Positions 33,366 through 41,258 of a DNA stretch of 64,000 nucleotides are shown piece after piece. Position numbers and translations under genes: made by a program. The DNA lies in the NCBI GenBank assembly GCA_965656535.1, contig CBFHKX010000001.1, forward strand, positions 868,001 through 932,000. The letters are read 5' to 3'. Below the pieces are notes generated by a model. The model made no database searches, was not told the origin of the DNA, and was given only the letters and a program-made list of their open reading frames with translations. Position 1 is the stretch's first letter. Each line of letters begins with the position of its first letter. This DNA comes from Lishizhenia sp965656535 (GTDB lineage: Bacteria; Bacteroidota; Bacteroidia; Flavobacteriales_D; Crocinitomicaceae).

Positions 33366-33890
33366 ACTGTTTTCGAAATTGAGTTTGGTGAGCTCAAAGT
33401 GGTAGTCTCGACAATTGTCTGCTTGATTAAAACTTTCTCCAACCTTCTGCATAAATTTGCTTAATACTTTTGTAGAACCAATATTATCAACCGCACAATC
33501 TGCAATTATTTTCGTGTAATTTGTAGAGGTGAATAGATGCGCGATCAGAGCTCGCGTTATTTCTGTAGCGTAGCCGTTATTCCAAAATTTCTCTTTTAAT
33601 CTGTAGCCAATTTCAGGGTCTTTTCTGAGATAAATGATTGCACAATTTCCAATAAAACTACCATCAGATTTTAACTCTACAGCGTAAATTGATTTTTCTG
33701 GTGATGGGTTTTGGTATTCACGAATAATATGTTTTAGAAAATCTTCACTTTGTTTAAATGACATGTTTTTGGCAGGAATCATTTCCATAACCTTACTATT
33801 CGCTTGCATTTCTTGATACGGAAGTAAATCTGCCAAGGTGTGTAAACGAATTGTTAGTCTTTCTGTTTCTATTTGGAACAAATTATCCAC
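33354..33890 (-). CDS. GNAT family N-acetyltransferase (RimJ/RimL type)
   Basis: 178 residues. The opening FQIETERLTIRLHTLAD and the acetyl-CoA loop region GYRLKEKFWNNGYATEITRALIAH (Q/RxxGxG/A-like) mark the RimJ/L-like subgroup that acetylates protein N-termini or small amines. Substrate unknown. The 3' end overlaps the Lrp gene by 12 bp in convergent orientation; it lies 14 bp downstream of the DUF6340-like lipoprotein gene and may share its transcript. A second GNAT is at 35430. Confidence 0.88.
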   Translation of the reverse strand: MDNLFQIETERLTIRLHTLADLLPYQEMQANSKVMEMIPAKNMSFKQSEDFLKHIIREYQNPSPEKSIYAVELKSDGSFIGNCAIIYLRKDPEIGYRLKEKFWNNGYATEITRALIAHLFTSTNYTKIIADCAVDNIGSTKVLSKFMQKVGESFNQADNCRDYHFELTKLNFENSLLQ

Positions 33891-33904
33891 CTGCTTAATG
33901 ATTA

Positions 33905-34927
33905 TTATTGGTTAATTAACAACTCATCTCTCTGTCTGCGTTTTAGTACATTTCCACATTCTAACGCACCTTTTGTTTCATAATCTGTATAGGCTTTAGA
34001 AGCCCAAATAATGGCTTCGGGTAAATTTCCTTCAATTTCAAACCAAATTGCCATATTATAACAAGCTCTTCCTGCAACTTTACTTTCTGCATTTTTTGTT
34101 TCTAACTCCCACAATTCTGATGCACCCAACCAATCTCCGGTTTCAGCTCTTCTTCTTGCAATATCAAAATTATTGGTACCACGCACGAAGTAGTCTCTGC
34201 TAACGCGTTTAAAGGTTGTAAAGTACTTTCTGGCGTACCAAACACCGTTGTTATAGCTATATCTGTTAAATTCTTCTTCTCTATTTGTAATAAGATTAAG
34301 GGCTTTGGTAGGGTTAACGCTTGTTGCACTAACAATAGAATTAAACGGCCAATTTCTATTACTTATTGAGTTATTTGCATTGTTAACAGTTAACTGTACT
34401 TCAATTCTAGCAGTTGTAGTTACAGTAGCTTTATGTTCTGGAACTTTTACAACTACACCTAGCGGACCATTTTTCTCAACCGTTTGTGTAGAATAATTCA
34501 CTCTTGCTTCGCTATCTAAACTTCTTAAATCTATTATTGCATCAACGCCCTCTGCAGAGTAAAGAGAATCTAAATTAATACTGTTTCTAAGTACAGTTTT
34601 ATTATTGTAGTTAGGAATGGTATCCAAAATTTTCATATAGATAAATCTATCTTTAGCTCTAAACTCTTGCAAAACTCCGTTACAAAATTGCTTGGCTCCA
34701 TTTTTATCAAAATCTTTAGTTTCTAAATCTAAAAGATCTGTAGCCTGGTTTATTTTATTTTGTGAGCTAGTAATACTTTCCGTATTTACAATGAGAATAG
34801 AATCTATATGTGAGGGTAAGCTAATTTCCGCAGGAATAGGAACGGATAATGTTAAACCTTTAGTAGACGAACAAGAGTACACGCTAAACAACAATAAAAC
34901 TGCAAAAACTATAGTAGTGTTTTTCAT
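33905..34927 (-). CDS. Lipoprotein, probably DUF6340 family
   Basis: 340 residues with lipobox VYSC (Cys19). The N-terminal half has the IPAEISLPSHIDSILIVN pattern and a later 'DAIIDLRSLDSEARV', common to a Bacteroidota lipoprotein family I believe is DUF6340. The C-terminal ~90 residues look like TPR helices: ARRRAETGDWLGASELW and ACYNMAIWFEIEGNLPEAI. Probably outer-membrane or periplasmic. Upstream of and 14 bp from the GNAT gene. Function unknown. Confidence 0.65.
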   Translation of the reverse strand: MKNTTIVFAVLLLFSVYSCSSTKGLTLSVPIPAEISLPSHIDSILIVNTESITSSQNKINQATDLLDLETKDFDKNGAKQFCNGVLQEFRAKDRFIYMKILDTIPNYNNKTVLRNSINLDSLYSAEGVDAIIDLRSLDSEARVNYSTQTVEKNGPLGVVVKVPEHKATVTTTARIEVQLTVNNANNSISNRNWPFNSIVSATSVNPTKALNLITNREEEFNRYSYNNGVWYARKYFTTFKRVSRDYFVRGTNNFDIARRRAETGDWLGASELWELETKNAESKVAGRACYNMAIWFEIEGNLPEAIIWASKAYTDYETKGALECGNVLKRRQRDELLINQ

Positions 34928-35028
34928 TCGTTAAAAGTACTAAAAAACCGTCATAGCAATCGAGTATCTTAGCCTAGCTATTTGGCTTGTTAGAAGAGCT
35001 AGTTTTTAACTTTAGTTAAGTTTGAAGT

Positions 35029-35364
35029 TTAGTTTTCAAGGTTTTGAACACGTTTGAAATTGTCACTTTTACTTAATGTTAGTCGAACAATTGTATCTTT
35101 TATGGCTATTAAATTATGCGGAATGTTTGCCTCAAGTGCGATGATATTTCCTTGAGAAAGGCGAGTAGTATTTTCTGTTGCAGTAAAATCTATTTCACCA
35201 GAAATCACATGCACTAGTATTGGAAAAGGCGTTTTGTGTTCCTTCATTGTTTCTCCTTGTGGAAGGATAATTTGAATTTCTTTAGAAAATTCACTTTCAA
35301 TTATAATTGCGGTGTTTATCTTCTTTTCTCCACTTATCTCAGATACAAATTTGCTTATTTCCAT
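35029..35364 (-). CDS. Cupin-domain protein
   Basis: 111 residues, a single small beta-barrel. The two cupin motifs are recognisable: motif 1 region MKEHKTPFPILVHVISGEIDF (with His but not the full HxH) and motif 2 region ALEANIPHNL with His. The metal site therefore looks incomplete, so it may be a sensory or storage cupin rather than an enzyme. No signal peptide. Neighbouring genes give no clue to the ligand. Confidence 0.75.
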   Translation of the reverse strand: MEISKFVSEISGEKKINTAIIIESEFSKEIQIILPQGETMKEHKTPFPILVHVISGEIDFTATENTTRLSQGNIIALEANIPHNLIAIKDTIVRLTLSKSDNFKRVQNLEN

Positions 35365-35429
35365 AGCGCCAAAAGTAACTGATTGATGGTCTAAAATAAT
35401 TGATAAATATCATCAGTTATGTTGAGGTT

Positions 35430-35975
35430 TTATTTGTCTATTTTATACCAAACGCAATTATGGTATTCGGGAAAATCTTTCAATTTTGGATGTAGGAATG
35501 TTCCCATTTTTTCCATACCAATCTTTTGCATTACATTTTCAGATTTTTTGTTTTGAATAGTGCAAGTAGCAATTATTGTTTTTAAATCTAACACTTGAAA
35601 AGCATACGCCAAACATCTTTTAGCACCTTCGGTAGCATACCCTTTGTTCCATGCGCTTGGTTTTAGTCGCCAACCGATATCCGTAGCAGGAGTAAATGGT
35701 GTGTTGTAGGTTTGATAGGCTAGTCCAATAAATCCTATAAATTCGCCAGTTTCTAAAAGTTCTGTAGCAAAATAGCAATGATTGTATTTCTCTTGATGAG
35801 CAATTAATCGTGAAATAAAATTGGTAGTTTCCTCTCTAGATAAACTCTTCGGGAAATGCTGCATTACTTCTTCATTTGCATTTATTTCTGAAAATTGGTC
35901 TAAATCTTCTTTACTCCAAGTTCTAAATCCTAATCTTTTGGAAATAAATAAGTAATTCTTTTTTTGGTTCGCCAT
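35430..35975 (-). CDS. GNAT family N-acetyltransferase (RimJ/RimL type)
   Basis: 181 residues. The start FISKRLGFRTWSKEDLDQF and the acetyl-CoA-binding stretch DIGWRLKPSAWNKGYATEGAKRCLAYAF match RimJ/L-like GNATs; IQNKKSENVMQKIGM is the usual C-terminal motif. It shares fold and subgroup with the gene at 33354 but is not a close copy. Substrate unknown. ATG at 35975. Confidence 0.88.
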   Translation of the reverse strand: MANQKKNYLFISKRLGFRTWSKEDLDQFSEINANEEVMQHFPKSLSREETTNFISRLIAHQEKYNHCYFATELLETGEFIGFIGLAYQTYNTPFTPATDIGWRLKPSAWNKGYATEGAKRCLAYAFQVLDLKTIIATCTIQNKKSENVMQKIGMEKMGTFLHPKLKDFPEYHNCVWYKIDK

Positions 35976-36349
35976 TTAGAATGTAAAAGTACATAATATA
36001 AAATGCTGACTGCAAAAAAAATACAAGATAAGAAAGCCTACTATTCTAATTTTTTGAGTTCAATTTCATCTTCTAGTTTATCAATTTTAGTGTACAGAAT
36101 GCTGTTGTAATTTTTAACTCTCTTTTTTTATTAAAATTAAATGTTTTTCTAAAAATGCTAAATAATCAGTAAAATAGATATGTTAGCCGATAATAATCAC
36201 TTACAAACGACTAATATTCGACAACAAACAATTAATAACCAGATATAGATTTGCAGTTGTCCAATCTTTGCAGTGTCGATTCGAAACAACGGTTGTTTTT
36301 GAAGGGCACATAACAAACAGTTCAATTATTAATTAAAAAACACAAACAG
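35976..36349. other. 374-bp leader region of the SSB cluster: -7 box, inverted repeat, gene remnant-like tail
   Basis: A perfect -7 box TAGATTTG lies at 36246-36253, 96 bp before the first ssb ATG. An inverted repeat AAACAAC-G-GTTGTTT is at 36284-36298, within the leader. On the minus strand a stretch at 36041-36130 reads as about 29 open codons ending KIDKLEDEIELKKLE with no start codon, possibly the tail of a lost gene or chance. Nothing else was recognised. Confidence 0.45.
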
Positions 36350-36691
36350 ATGAACACGTTAAGAAACACAGTAAATTTAATTGGAAGATTAGGAAAAAAT
36401 CCAGAATTAAAAGAGTTCACAAACTCTAAGTTAGCAACCTTCTCTATCGCAACGAGTGATAATTATAAGAATAAAGAGGGTGAGTGGGTAGACAATACAA
36501 CATGGCACAATGTAAAAGCATGGGGTAAAACAGCAGAGCTTTGTAGTAACTTAATGAAAAAAGGAGTAGAGGTTGCAATTGAAGGAAAGTTGGTTAACAA
36601 TACCTACGAAACAAAAGAAGGGGAGAAAAGATACACCACGGAAATTGAAATGCGTGAGTTTATTATTCTAACAAAAGAGAAAGAAAATTAA
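36350..36691 (+). CDS. Single-stranded DNA-binding protein, short form (tandem copy 1)
   Basis: 113 residues, essentially only the OB fold: NTVNLIGRLGKNPELKEF at the start, WHNVKAWGKTAELC in the middle and a C-terminal IEMREFIIL. It ends KEKEN and lacks the flexible linker and acidic DDxPF tail through which bacterial SSB recruits partners. It is the first of three ssb-like genes in a row; the next begins 12 bp after its stop. It is closer to copy 3 than to copy 2. The main cellular SSB is probably encoded elsewhere. Confidence 0.9.
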   Translation: MNTLRNTVNLIGRLGKNPELKEFTNSKLATFSIATSDNYKNKEGEWVDNTTWHNVKAWGKTAELCSNLMKKGVEVAIEGKLVNNTYETKEGEKRYTTEIEMREFIILTKEKEN

Positions 36692-36703
36692 AAGCTGAAT
36701 ATC

Positions 36704-37030
36704 ATGAATATTGGACACATAAATCACGTCAACCTAATTGGTCAAATTAGCAGCGAATTATCTCGTTTTACGAATAACAAAGGTGAAGACTATCTTAACT
36801 TTTCTGTTAAAACGCAAGAAACAGTTTTAAAAGAAAACGGAGAAACAAAGCACATTAGTAATTGGCACCAGATTAATGCAACAGGTAAATGGATGCATTT
36901 GCTTTCTGAGCTTGGTGAAAAAGGAGTTGCTTTAGCTTTAGAAGGAAAACTAGTTTCTCGTTTTTCGAGAAGTAAGGGCAGGTTAATTAAACACACAGCA
37001 GTAGAGGTAAATGACCTTGTAATATTATAA
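36704..37030 (+). CDS. Single-stranded DNA-binding protein, divergent short form (tandem copy 2)
   Basis: 108 residues, an SSB-type OB fold with HVNLIGQISSELSRF at the start, SNWHQINATGKWMHLL in the middle and GVALALEGKLVSRF, ending VNDLVIL. It is the most divergent of the three copies: the aromatic WHNV(K/Y)AWG block is changed to WHQINATG, losing the second Trp. No acidic tail. It follows copy 1 by 12 bp, so the pair is co-transcribed. An OB fold that has lost an aromatic may bind a different ligand or partner. Confidence 0.8.
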   Translation: MNIGHINHVNLIGQISSELSRFTNNKGEDYLNFSVKTQETVLKENGETKHISNWHQINATGKWMHLLSELGEKGVALALEGKLVSRFSRSKGRLIKHTAVEVNDLVIL

Positions 37031-37040
37031 ATTAAACATA

Positions 37041-37092
37041 GAGCGAAAGAATCGTAACGGTTCTAACGGTTAAGAAACTTTCGTTCTTTTTT
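37041..37092 (+). terminator. Hairpin with T-tract between ssb copies 2 and 3 (terminator or attenuator)
   Basis: GAGCGAAAG (37041-37049) pairs with CTTTCGTTC (37078-37086), one G-U included, followed by a run of T's. The loop holds two direct copies of TAACGGTT that can form their own small stem. It lies 11 bp past the copy 2 stop and 23 bp before the copy 3 ATG, so it could stop most transcripts before copy 3. Confidence 0.6.
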
Positions 37093-37114
37093 CGAAAAAA
37101 AAACACAAACTAAG

Positions 37115-37432
37115 ATGAATAATCAAATACAATTAATCGGAAACATTGGAAATAATCCAGAAATTACAAACTTCGAAAGTGGAGCTAAAAAAGTGAAATT
37201 CTCTCTAGCTACAAATGAAAAATACAGAGATAAAACAGGAGAATATACAACACGTACTTCATGGCACAACGTTTACGCTTGGGGAAGTACAGCTAAGTAT
37301 ATTATTTCAAATGCAAAAAAAGGAGCTCAACTCACTGTGATTGGCGCTTTAAAAAATAGAACTTATATGGCCAAAGATGGAAATAAAAGAAAAATCACAG
37401 AAATCGAAATAAAAAAAGCAATCATTAGCTAA
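37115..37432 (+). CDS. Single-stranded DNA-binding protein, short form (tandem copy 3)
   Basis: 105 residues, again only an OB fold: NQIQLIGNIGNNPEITNF, then TSWHNVYAWGSTAKYI and a C-terminal IEIKKAIIS. The aromatic WHNVYAWG block is intact, as in copy 1. No linker or acidic tail. It is separated from copy 2 by a terminator-like hairpin, so it may be expressed differently. A bidirectional terminator follows (37485-37530). Confidence 0.88.
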   Translation: MNNQIQLIGNIGNNPEITNFESGAKKVKFSLATNEKYRDKTGEYTTRTSWHNVYAWGSTAKYIISNAKKGAQLTVIGALKNRTYMAKDGNKRKITEIEIKKAIIS

Positions 37433-37484
37433 AACCTTTCAATTTAGCACAACAACTTTTACAACAAAACCGACGATTGCAGTT

Positions 37485-37530
37485 ACAAAATCCTTTCTCC
37501 ATTAATTTGGAAAGGGATTTTGTTTTTTTT
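37485..37530. terminator. Bidirectional terminator between ssb copy 3 and gldA
   Basis: ACAAAATCC (37485-37493) pairs with GGATTTTGT (37515-37523), with further inner pairs, then a run of T's on the plus strand. The convergent gldA ends at 37532. Confidence 0.8.
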
Positions 37531-37531
37531 A

Positions 37532-38434
37532 TTACTTAGTTAATTCCTTAAATACGTCTTCCAAAGAGCGTTCTTCTTTACGCAGTGTTAGCGTTAACAA
37601 GTTATTCTGTTGCGCAAATTGCGCAATGGTTTTTCTGAGGTCTGCGTTGGTCTTCGATGCAATTAAAAATGTACCATTTCCTACGGCTTCGATCTTGTTA
37701 ACGCCTTCAATCTTTTGAAGTTGATTCTTAGATACTTTACCTTCGAATTCAACATAAACAACAGTTTGTTCTCCTTTTTGCTGTAAAGTAGTAGCTGTAT
37801 CATTTGCAACTAAGTTTCCATTTTTAATAATGATTACACGGTCGCATATCGCTTCTACCTCTTGCATAATATGCGTAGAAAGCATTACTGTTTTTTCTCT
37901 ACCTATGTTTTTAATTAATGCTCTTATTTCAACCAATTGATTAGGGTCTAATCCAGAGGTTGGTTCATCTAAAATAAGCACCTCAGGTTCATGAATAATT
38001 GCTTGTGCTAATCCAACACGTTGTCTATACCCCTTAGATAAAGCACCTATGATTTTATGTTGTTCTCTTTCTAAACCAACTTGCTCTATCATTTCATTTA
38101 CGCGCGCTTTTCTATTTTTAACTTTGTATATCTTAGCAACAAACTCGAGGTATTCTTTAACATACATGTCTAGATACAAAGGATTGTTTTCGGGTAAATA
38201 ACCAATTTTTGTGCGCGATTCTAATGCATTTTTTTCTACATCTAACCCACAGACTTCTATATTTCCATTGCTAGCGGGAATAAAACCAGTAATAATTTTC
38301 ATGGTTGTAGACTTTCCAGCTCCATTCGGACCAAGAAAGCCTAGGATTTCTCCTTTTTTAGCCTCAAAAGAAATGTTGTTAACGGCAGTTTGACTTCCGT
38401 AGTATTTTGTGAGATGTTTAACCTTAATAGACAT
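37532..38434 (-). CDS. gldA: Gliding motility-associated ABC transporter ATP-binding subunit GldA
   Basis: 300 residues, one ABC-ATPase domain (~1-220) plus a ~80-residue C-terminal extension. Walker A is GPNGAGKST, the signature LSKGYRQRVG, Walker B VLILDEPT, and the switch His is in LSTHIMQE. The whole sequence, including YLPENNPLYLDMYVKEYLEF and a C-terminal LRKEERSLEDVFKELT, matches GldA of gliding Bacteroidota. GldA works with GldF and GldG, not present here, as an ABC transporter needed in some species for surface gliding. ATG at 38434. Confidence 0.9.
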   Translation of the reverse strand: MSIKVKHLTKYYGSQTAVNNISFEAKKGEILGFLGPNGAGKSTTMKIITGFIPASNGNIEVCGLDVEKNALESRTKIGYLPENNPLYLDMYVKEYLEFVAKIYKVKNRKARVNEMIEQVGLEREQHKIIGALSKGYRQRVGLAQAIIHEPEVLILDEPTSGLDPNQLVEIRALIKNIGREKTVMLSTHIMQEVEAICDRVIIIKNGNLVANDTATTLQQKGEQTVVYVEFEGKVSKNQLQKIEGVNKIEAVGNGTFLIASKTNADLRKTIAQFAQQNNLLTLTLRKEERSLEDVFKELTK

Positions 38435-38528
38435 ATTTGCACGTTTGATTACGAAGATAATGTTTCAAAACGTACTTGTCTTAAACATCTTTAGTAATTT
38501 TACAACAAAGCAACGTTAAAGAAATAAT

Positions 38529-39470
38529 TTGGAAGGAAAAGTTTTAAAATCAACAGGAAAATGGTATTCCGTTTTAATCAACGATGAGGTAATCGATTGT
38601 AGAATTCGCGGTAAAATTAGGCTGCAAGGTTTAAAAACTACTAATCCAGTTTCGGCTGGCGATGTTGTGGAAGTTGAGTTACTTGAAAATGAAGAGAAAC
38701 AAGGTGTTATCACTAAGGTATTCGAACGAAAGAATTATATCGTTAGAAAATCGGTAAACTTGTCAAAACAAATGCACATTTTGGCATCAAATGTTGATAG
38801 AGCATATTTACTCGTAACGTTGGTTGCACCTGAAACACACCTTGCATTTATAGATAGATTTCTTGTTGCAGCAGAATCATTTAGAATACCGGTAACGCTA
38901 CTTTTTAATAAGATGGATCAGTATTTCGAAGAGCACCTTCCGTTGGTAGACGAGGTAATAGAAAAGTATGAGCGAATTGGTTATCCCGGACATAAAATTT
39001 CAGCCTTAAACAAAGAAAATATTGCTTTTTTACAAGAAGAGATTAAAGATTGTCAGGTAATGATAGCTGGACACAGTGGTGTAGGGAAGAGCACATTAAT
39101 TAATGCCTTAGATAGTAACTTAAGCATAAAAACCAAAGCTATTAGTAGCTATCACTTGCAAGGTCAGCACACAACTACCTTCGCAGAGATGCATCCGCTG
39201 CAAACCGGAGGTTTTATAATAGACACGCCTGGAATAAGAGCTTTTGGTATTGTAGATTTGGAAAAAGAGCATTTTGCACATTATTTTCCTGAAATGAGAT
39301 CGCGCTTAAATGCATGTAAATTCAATAATTGTATGCACATAAACGAACCAAATTGTAGTATTAAAAACGCAGTTGAGGAAGGTGAAATTGCTGCTTCACG
39401 TTATGCTACGTATCTAGGTTTAATGCACGAAGATCAAGAAGAGAATTATAGAAAAAATATTTTTGGATGA
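38529..39470 (+). CDS. rsgA: Ribosome small-subunit-dependent GTPase A (RsgA)
   Basis: 313 residues. It is a circularly permuted GTPase that helps mature the 30S subunit: an N-terminal OB fold (~1-70), then G4 (FNKMD) before G1 (GHSGVGKST) and G3 (DTPG), and a zinc-binding end (CKFNNCMHINEPNC). The start is TTG at 38529, giving the conserved LEGKVLKSTGKWYSV opening; a stop codon lies 12 bp upstream in frame and no ATG is available. The dtd gene overlaps its stop by 4 bp. Confidence 0.93.
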   Translation: MEGKVLKSTGKWYSVLINDEVIDCRIRGKIRLQGLKTTNPVSAGDVVEVELLENEEKQGVITKVFERKNYIVRKSVNLSKQMHILASNVDRAYLLVTLVAPETHLAFIDRFLVAAESFRIPVTLLFNKMDQYFEEHLPLVDEVIEKYERIGYPGHKISALNKENIAFLQEEIKDCQVMIAGHSGVGKSTLINALDSNLSIKTKAISSYHLQGQHTTTFAEMHPLQTGGFIIDTPGIRAFGIVDLEKEHFAHYFPEMRSRLNACKFNNCMHINEPNCSIKNAVEEGEIAASRYATYLGLMHEDQEENYRKNIFG

Positions 39471-39916
39471 GAGCAGTTGTCCAACGTGTTAAAGCAGCAA
39501 GTGTAAGCATAAACCAAGTAACTGTTGGTAAGATAAATTCAGGTTTACTCGTTTTTTTAGGTGTAGAAACTACCGATAATGCAGAAGATATTAATTGGTT
39601 GGTGAAAAAAATTCTTGGATTACGTGTATTTGCAGATGCCGATGGGAAGATGAATTTATCGGCCTTAGATATCCGTGGAGAATTATTAATTGTGAGCCAA
39701 TTTACATTATATGCTTCTACAAAGAAAGGCAACAGACCAAGCTTCGTAAAGTCTGCTAAACCCATAATAGCTCTACCACTTTATGAAGCATTTATTGAGG
39801 AGGTTAGAAAGAGTGGGCTTGTGGTTGAAACAGGAAATTTTGGTGCAGATATGCAAGTAAATATACACAATGATGGTCCTGTTACCCTAATTATAGATTC
39901 AAAAAATAAAGAATAA
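39467..39916 (+). CDS. dtd: D-aminoacyl-tRNA deacylase
   Basis: 149 residues. It removes D-amino acids, and mischarged glycine, from tRNA, using the side-chain-independent Gly-cisPro motif. The SQFTLYASTKKGNRPSF motif and NDGPVTLIID (Gly-Pro) of DTD are present; length is standard. It overlaps rsgA by 4 bp (ATGA) and shares its final base pair region with the next gene (39916), so the three are a translationally coupled operon. Confidence 0.95.
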   Translation: MRAVVQRVKAASVSINQVTVGKINSGLLVFLGVETTDNAEDINWLVKKILGLRVFADADGKMNLSALDIRGELLIVSQFTLYASTKKGNRPSFVKSAKPIIALPLYEAFIEEVRKSGLVVETGNFGADMQVNIHNDGPVTLIIDSKNKE

Positions 39917-40242
39917 TGGAGTTGAAAGAATTGCAAAATACAGTTGACAATTGGATTAAGGATATTGGAGTTCGTTATTTTGACGAGCTAACGAATACGG
40001 CGATGTTGATGGAGGAAGTGGGCGAAGTTGCCAGAATTATGGCAAGAAGATACGGCGAACAGAGCGAGAAAGAGTCGGATAAAAATAAAGATCTAGGAGA
40101 TGAGTTGGCCGACGTTCTTTTTGTATTGACATGCTTAGCAAATCAAACAGGTGTAGATTTAGAACAAGCCGTTCAGAAAAATCTAGAAAAGAAGTCGATA
40201 CGCGATAAAGACAGGCATAAAAACAACAAAAAACTACGCTAA
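39916..40242 (+). CDS. MazG-like nucleotide pyrophosphohydrolase
   Basis: 108 residues, a single all-alpha NTP-pyrophosphohydrolase domain of the MazG/DCTPP type. The metal-binding EExxE and ExxD pattern is seen in MEEVGEVARIMARR and DLGDELADVLFVLTC. Such enzymes remove damaged or excess (d)NTPs. It overlaps the last base of dtd's stop (TAATG) and is third in the rsgA-dtd operon. The basic tail (KKSIRDKDRHKNNKKLR) is typical of the Bacteroidota form. Confidence 0.88.
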   Translation: MELKELQNTVDNWIKDIGVRYFDELTNTAMLMEEVGEVARIMARRYGEQSEKESDKNKDLGDELADVLFVLTCLANQTGVDLEQAVQKNLEKKSIRDKDRHKNNKKLR

Positions 40243-40269
40243 GATTTAGGTGTAAAACGAAACGATTCT

Positions 40270-40277
40270 TATTTTTG
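40270..40277 (+). promoter_or_regulatory. -7 box of the DUF4920 lipoprotein gene
   Basis: TATTTTTG, a perfect TAnnTTTG match, 12 bp before the ATG at 40290. It overlaps an in-frame TTG at 40275, which is therefore not the start. A weak TTTA stands in for the -33 TTG. Confidence 0.5.
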
Positions 40278-40289
40278 AAGAAAAAAGAT

Positions 40290-40820
40290 ATGAAAAAGAC
40301 AATTATAGCAATGAGTGCAGTTGCACTTTTATTCTCTTGTGCAGAGAAGCAAGGAGAAGAGGGCGAAACAATGGAGAATACCCCAAATCAAACAGAAGAA
40401 GTTACAGAGCAGGTAAAAACAGAATTTGGTCAAACAGCTGTGGATACGGAAACAGCGATTACAACAGCAGAGTTACTTGCTCAATTTAATGGGAAAGAAG
40501 AATTAGAAGCAACCTTTAAAGGCGAAATAACAGAGGTTTGTGCTAAAATGGGGTGCTGGATTTCAGTTAAAAACCCAGTTGAAGGAGAAGAAGATTTTAT
40601 GGTGAGATTTAAAGACCATTTTACAATACCGGTAGATACTGAATTAGGTTCTATGGCTTACTTGCATGGGACGGCTATTCAAGATACGGTTTCGGTAGAC
40701 TTTCAGAGACATTTATTAGAAGATGGAGGAATGAGTGCTGAAGATGCTGAAAAAGCTGTGTCAGAAGAAAAAATTACAATGACTTTTATTGCTGACGGAA
40801 TTAAATTAGCAGAGAAATAA
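40290..40820 (+). CDS. DUF4920 lipoprotein
   Basis: 176 residues from the ATG at 40290. Lipobox LFSC (Cys17), an acidic linker (~18-60, EEGETMENTPNQTEEV) and a compact C-terminal beta domain (~68-175) of the DUF4920 type, with the paired cysteines of EVCAKMGCWISV and DEDGxMSAED-like LEDGGMSAEDAEKAV. The Cys pair could be a disulfide or metal site. It is probably exposed at an envelope membrane. Function unknown. Single gene with a strong terminator. Confidence 0.82.
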   Translation: MKKTIIAMSAVALLFSCAEKQGEEGETMENTPNQTEEVTEQVKTEFGQTAVDTETAITTAELLAQFNGKEELEATFKGEITEVCAKMGCWISVKNPVEGEEDFMVRFKDHFTIPVDTELGSMAYLHGTAIQDTVSVDFQRHLLEDGGMSAEDAEKAVSEEKITMTFIADGIKLAEK

Positions 40821-40839
40821 CAAATATCACTTTTATAAA

Positions 40840-40877
40840 AAGTACTTATTCGAATTTCGGATAAGTGCTTTTTTTTT
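40840..40877 (+). terminator. Terminator of the DUF4920 gene
   Basis: AAGTACTTAT (40840-40849) pairs with ATAAGTGCTT (40861-40870), one G-U included, with inner CGA/TCG pairs, then eight or nine T's. Confidence 0.85.
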
Positions 40878-40919
40878 GAACTAAACTTGGCCTTAGCGGT
40901 ACAGTATAAAAAAGTGCAG

Positions 40920-41255
40920 ATGAAATTGACGCTATTCTTATCTTATTTTATTATCTCTTTTGCTATGTTAGCTCAAGAGGGGAAAGGGCCATACACGCAG
41001 AATACCTAAGAGAATAACCAGTTTATTTTCTATACCTACGGATTTCCCAAACCGTTTAGCGAAGCACGAGAAAAAGTTCTTCAAGACTGGAGAATTAAAT
41101 ATGAATCAATTGCAGGATGTATTATTGATGAACACATTATGCAAAAAGCCAAGTTACAAAACCAGAAAACTAGGTTAGAGTTGACAGCTTACTACGGAGA
41201 AGGTTGGGAAGAGAAGTTGGCACAGCAAATTTTAGAAGCTGAAAAAAAAGAATAA
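40920..41255 (+). pseudogene. Small secreted protein gene interrupted by one in-frame TAA
   Basis: From the ATG at 40920 the frame reads a signal peptide (MKLTLFLSYFIISFAMLAQ) and 10 more codons, then TAA at 41007-41009, and continues in the same frame for 81 further codons to TAA at 41253. The second part reads FYTYGFPKPFSEAREKVL and GCIIDEHIMQK and ends YYGEGWEEKLAQQILEAEKKE, a normal protein-like sequence that resembles small Bacteroidota secreted proteins ending in LxxxYGxxWexkL. There is no frameshift. It may be a fresh nonsense mutation (CAA or GAA to TAA), a base-call error, or a real stop. 111 codons in all if read through. Confidence 0.7.
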
Positions 41256-41258
41256 AGA

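Noticed and set aside
36041..36130. Minus-strand open stretch ending KIDKLEDEIELKKLE
   Set aside because: No start codon and a stop just upstream; at most a gene tail remnant, and chance in AT-rich DNA is possible.
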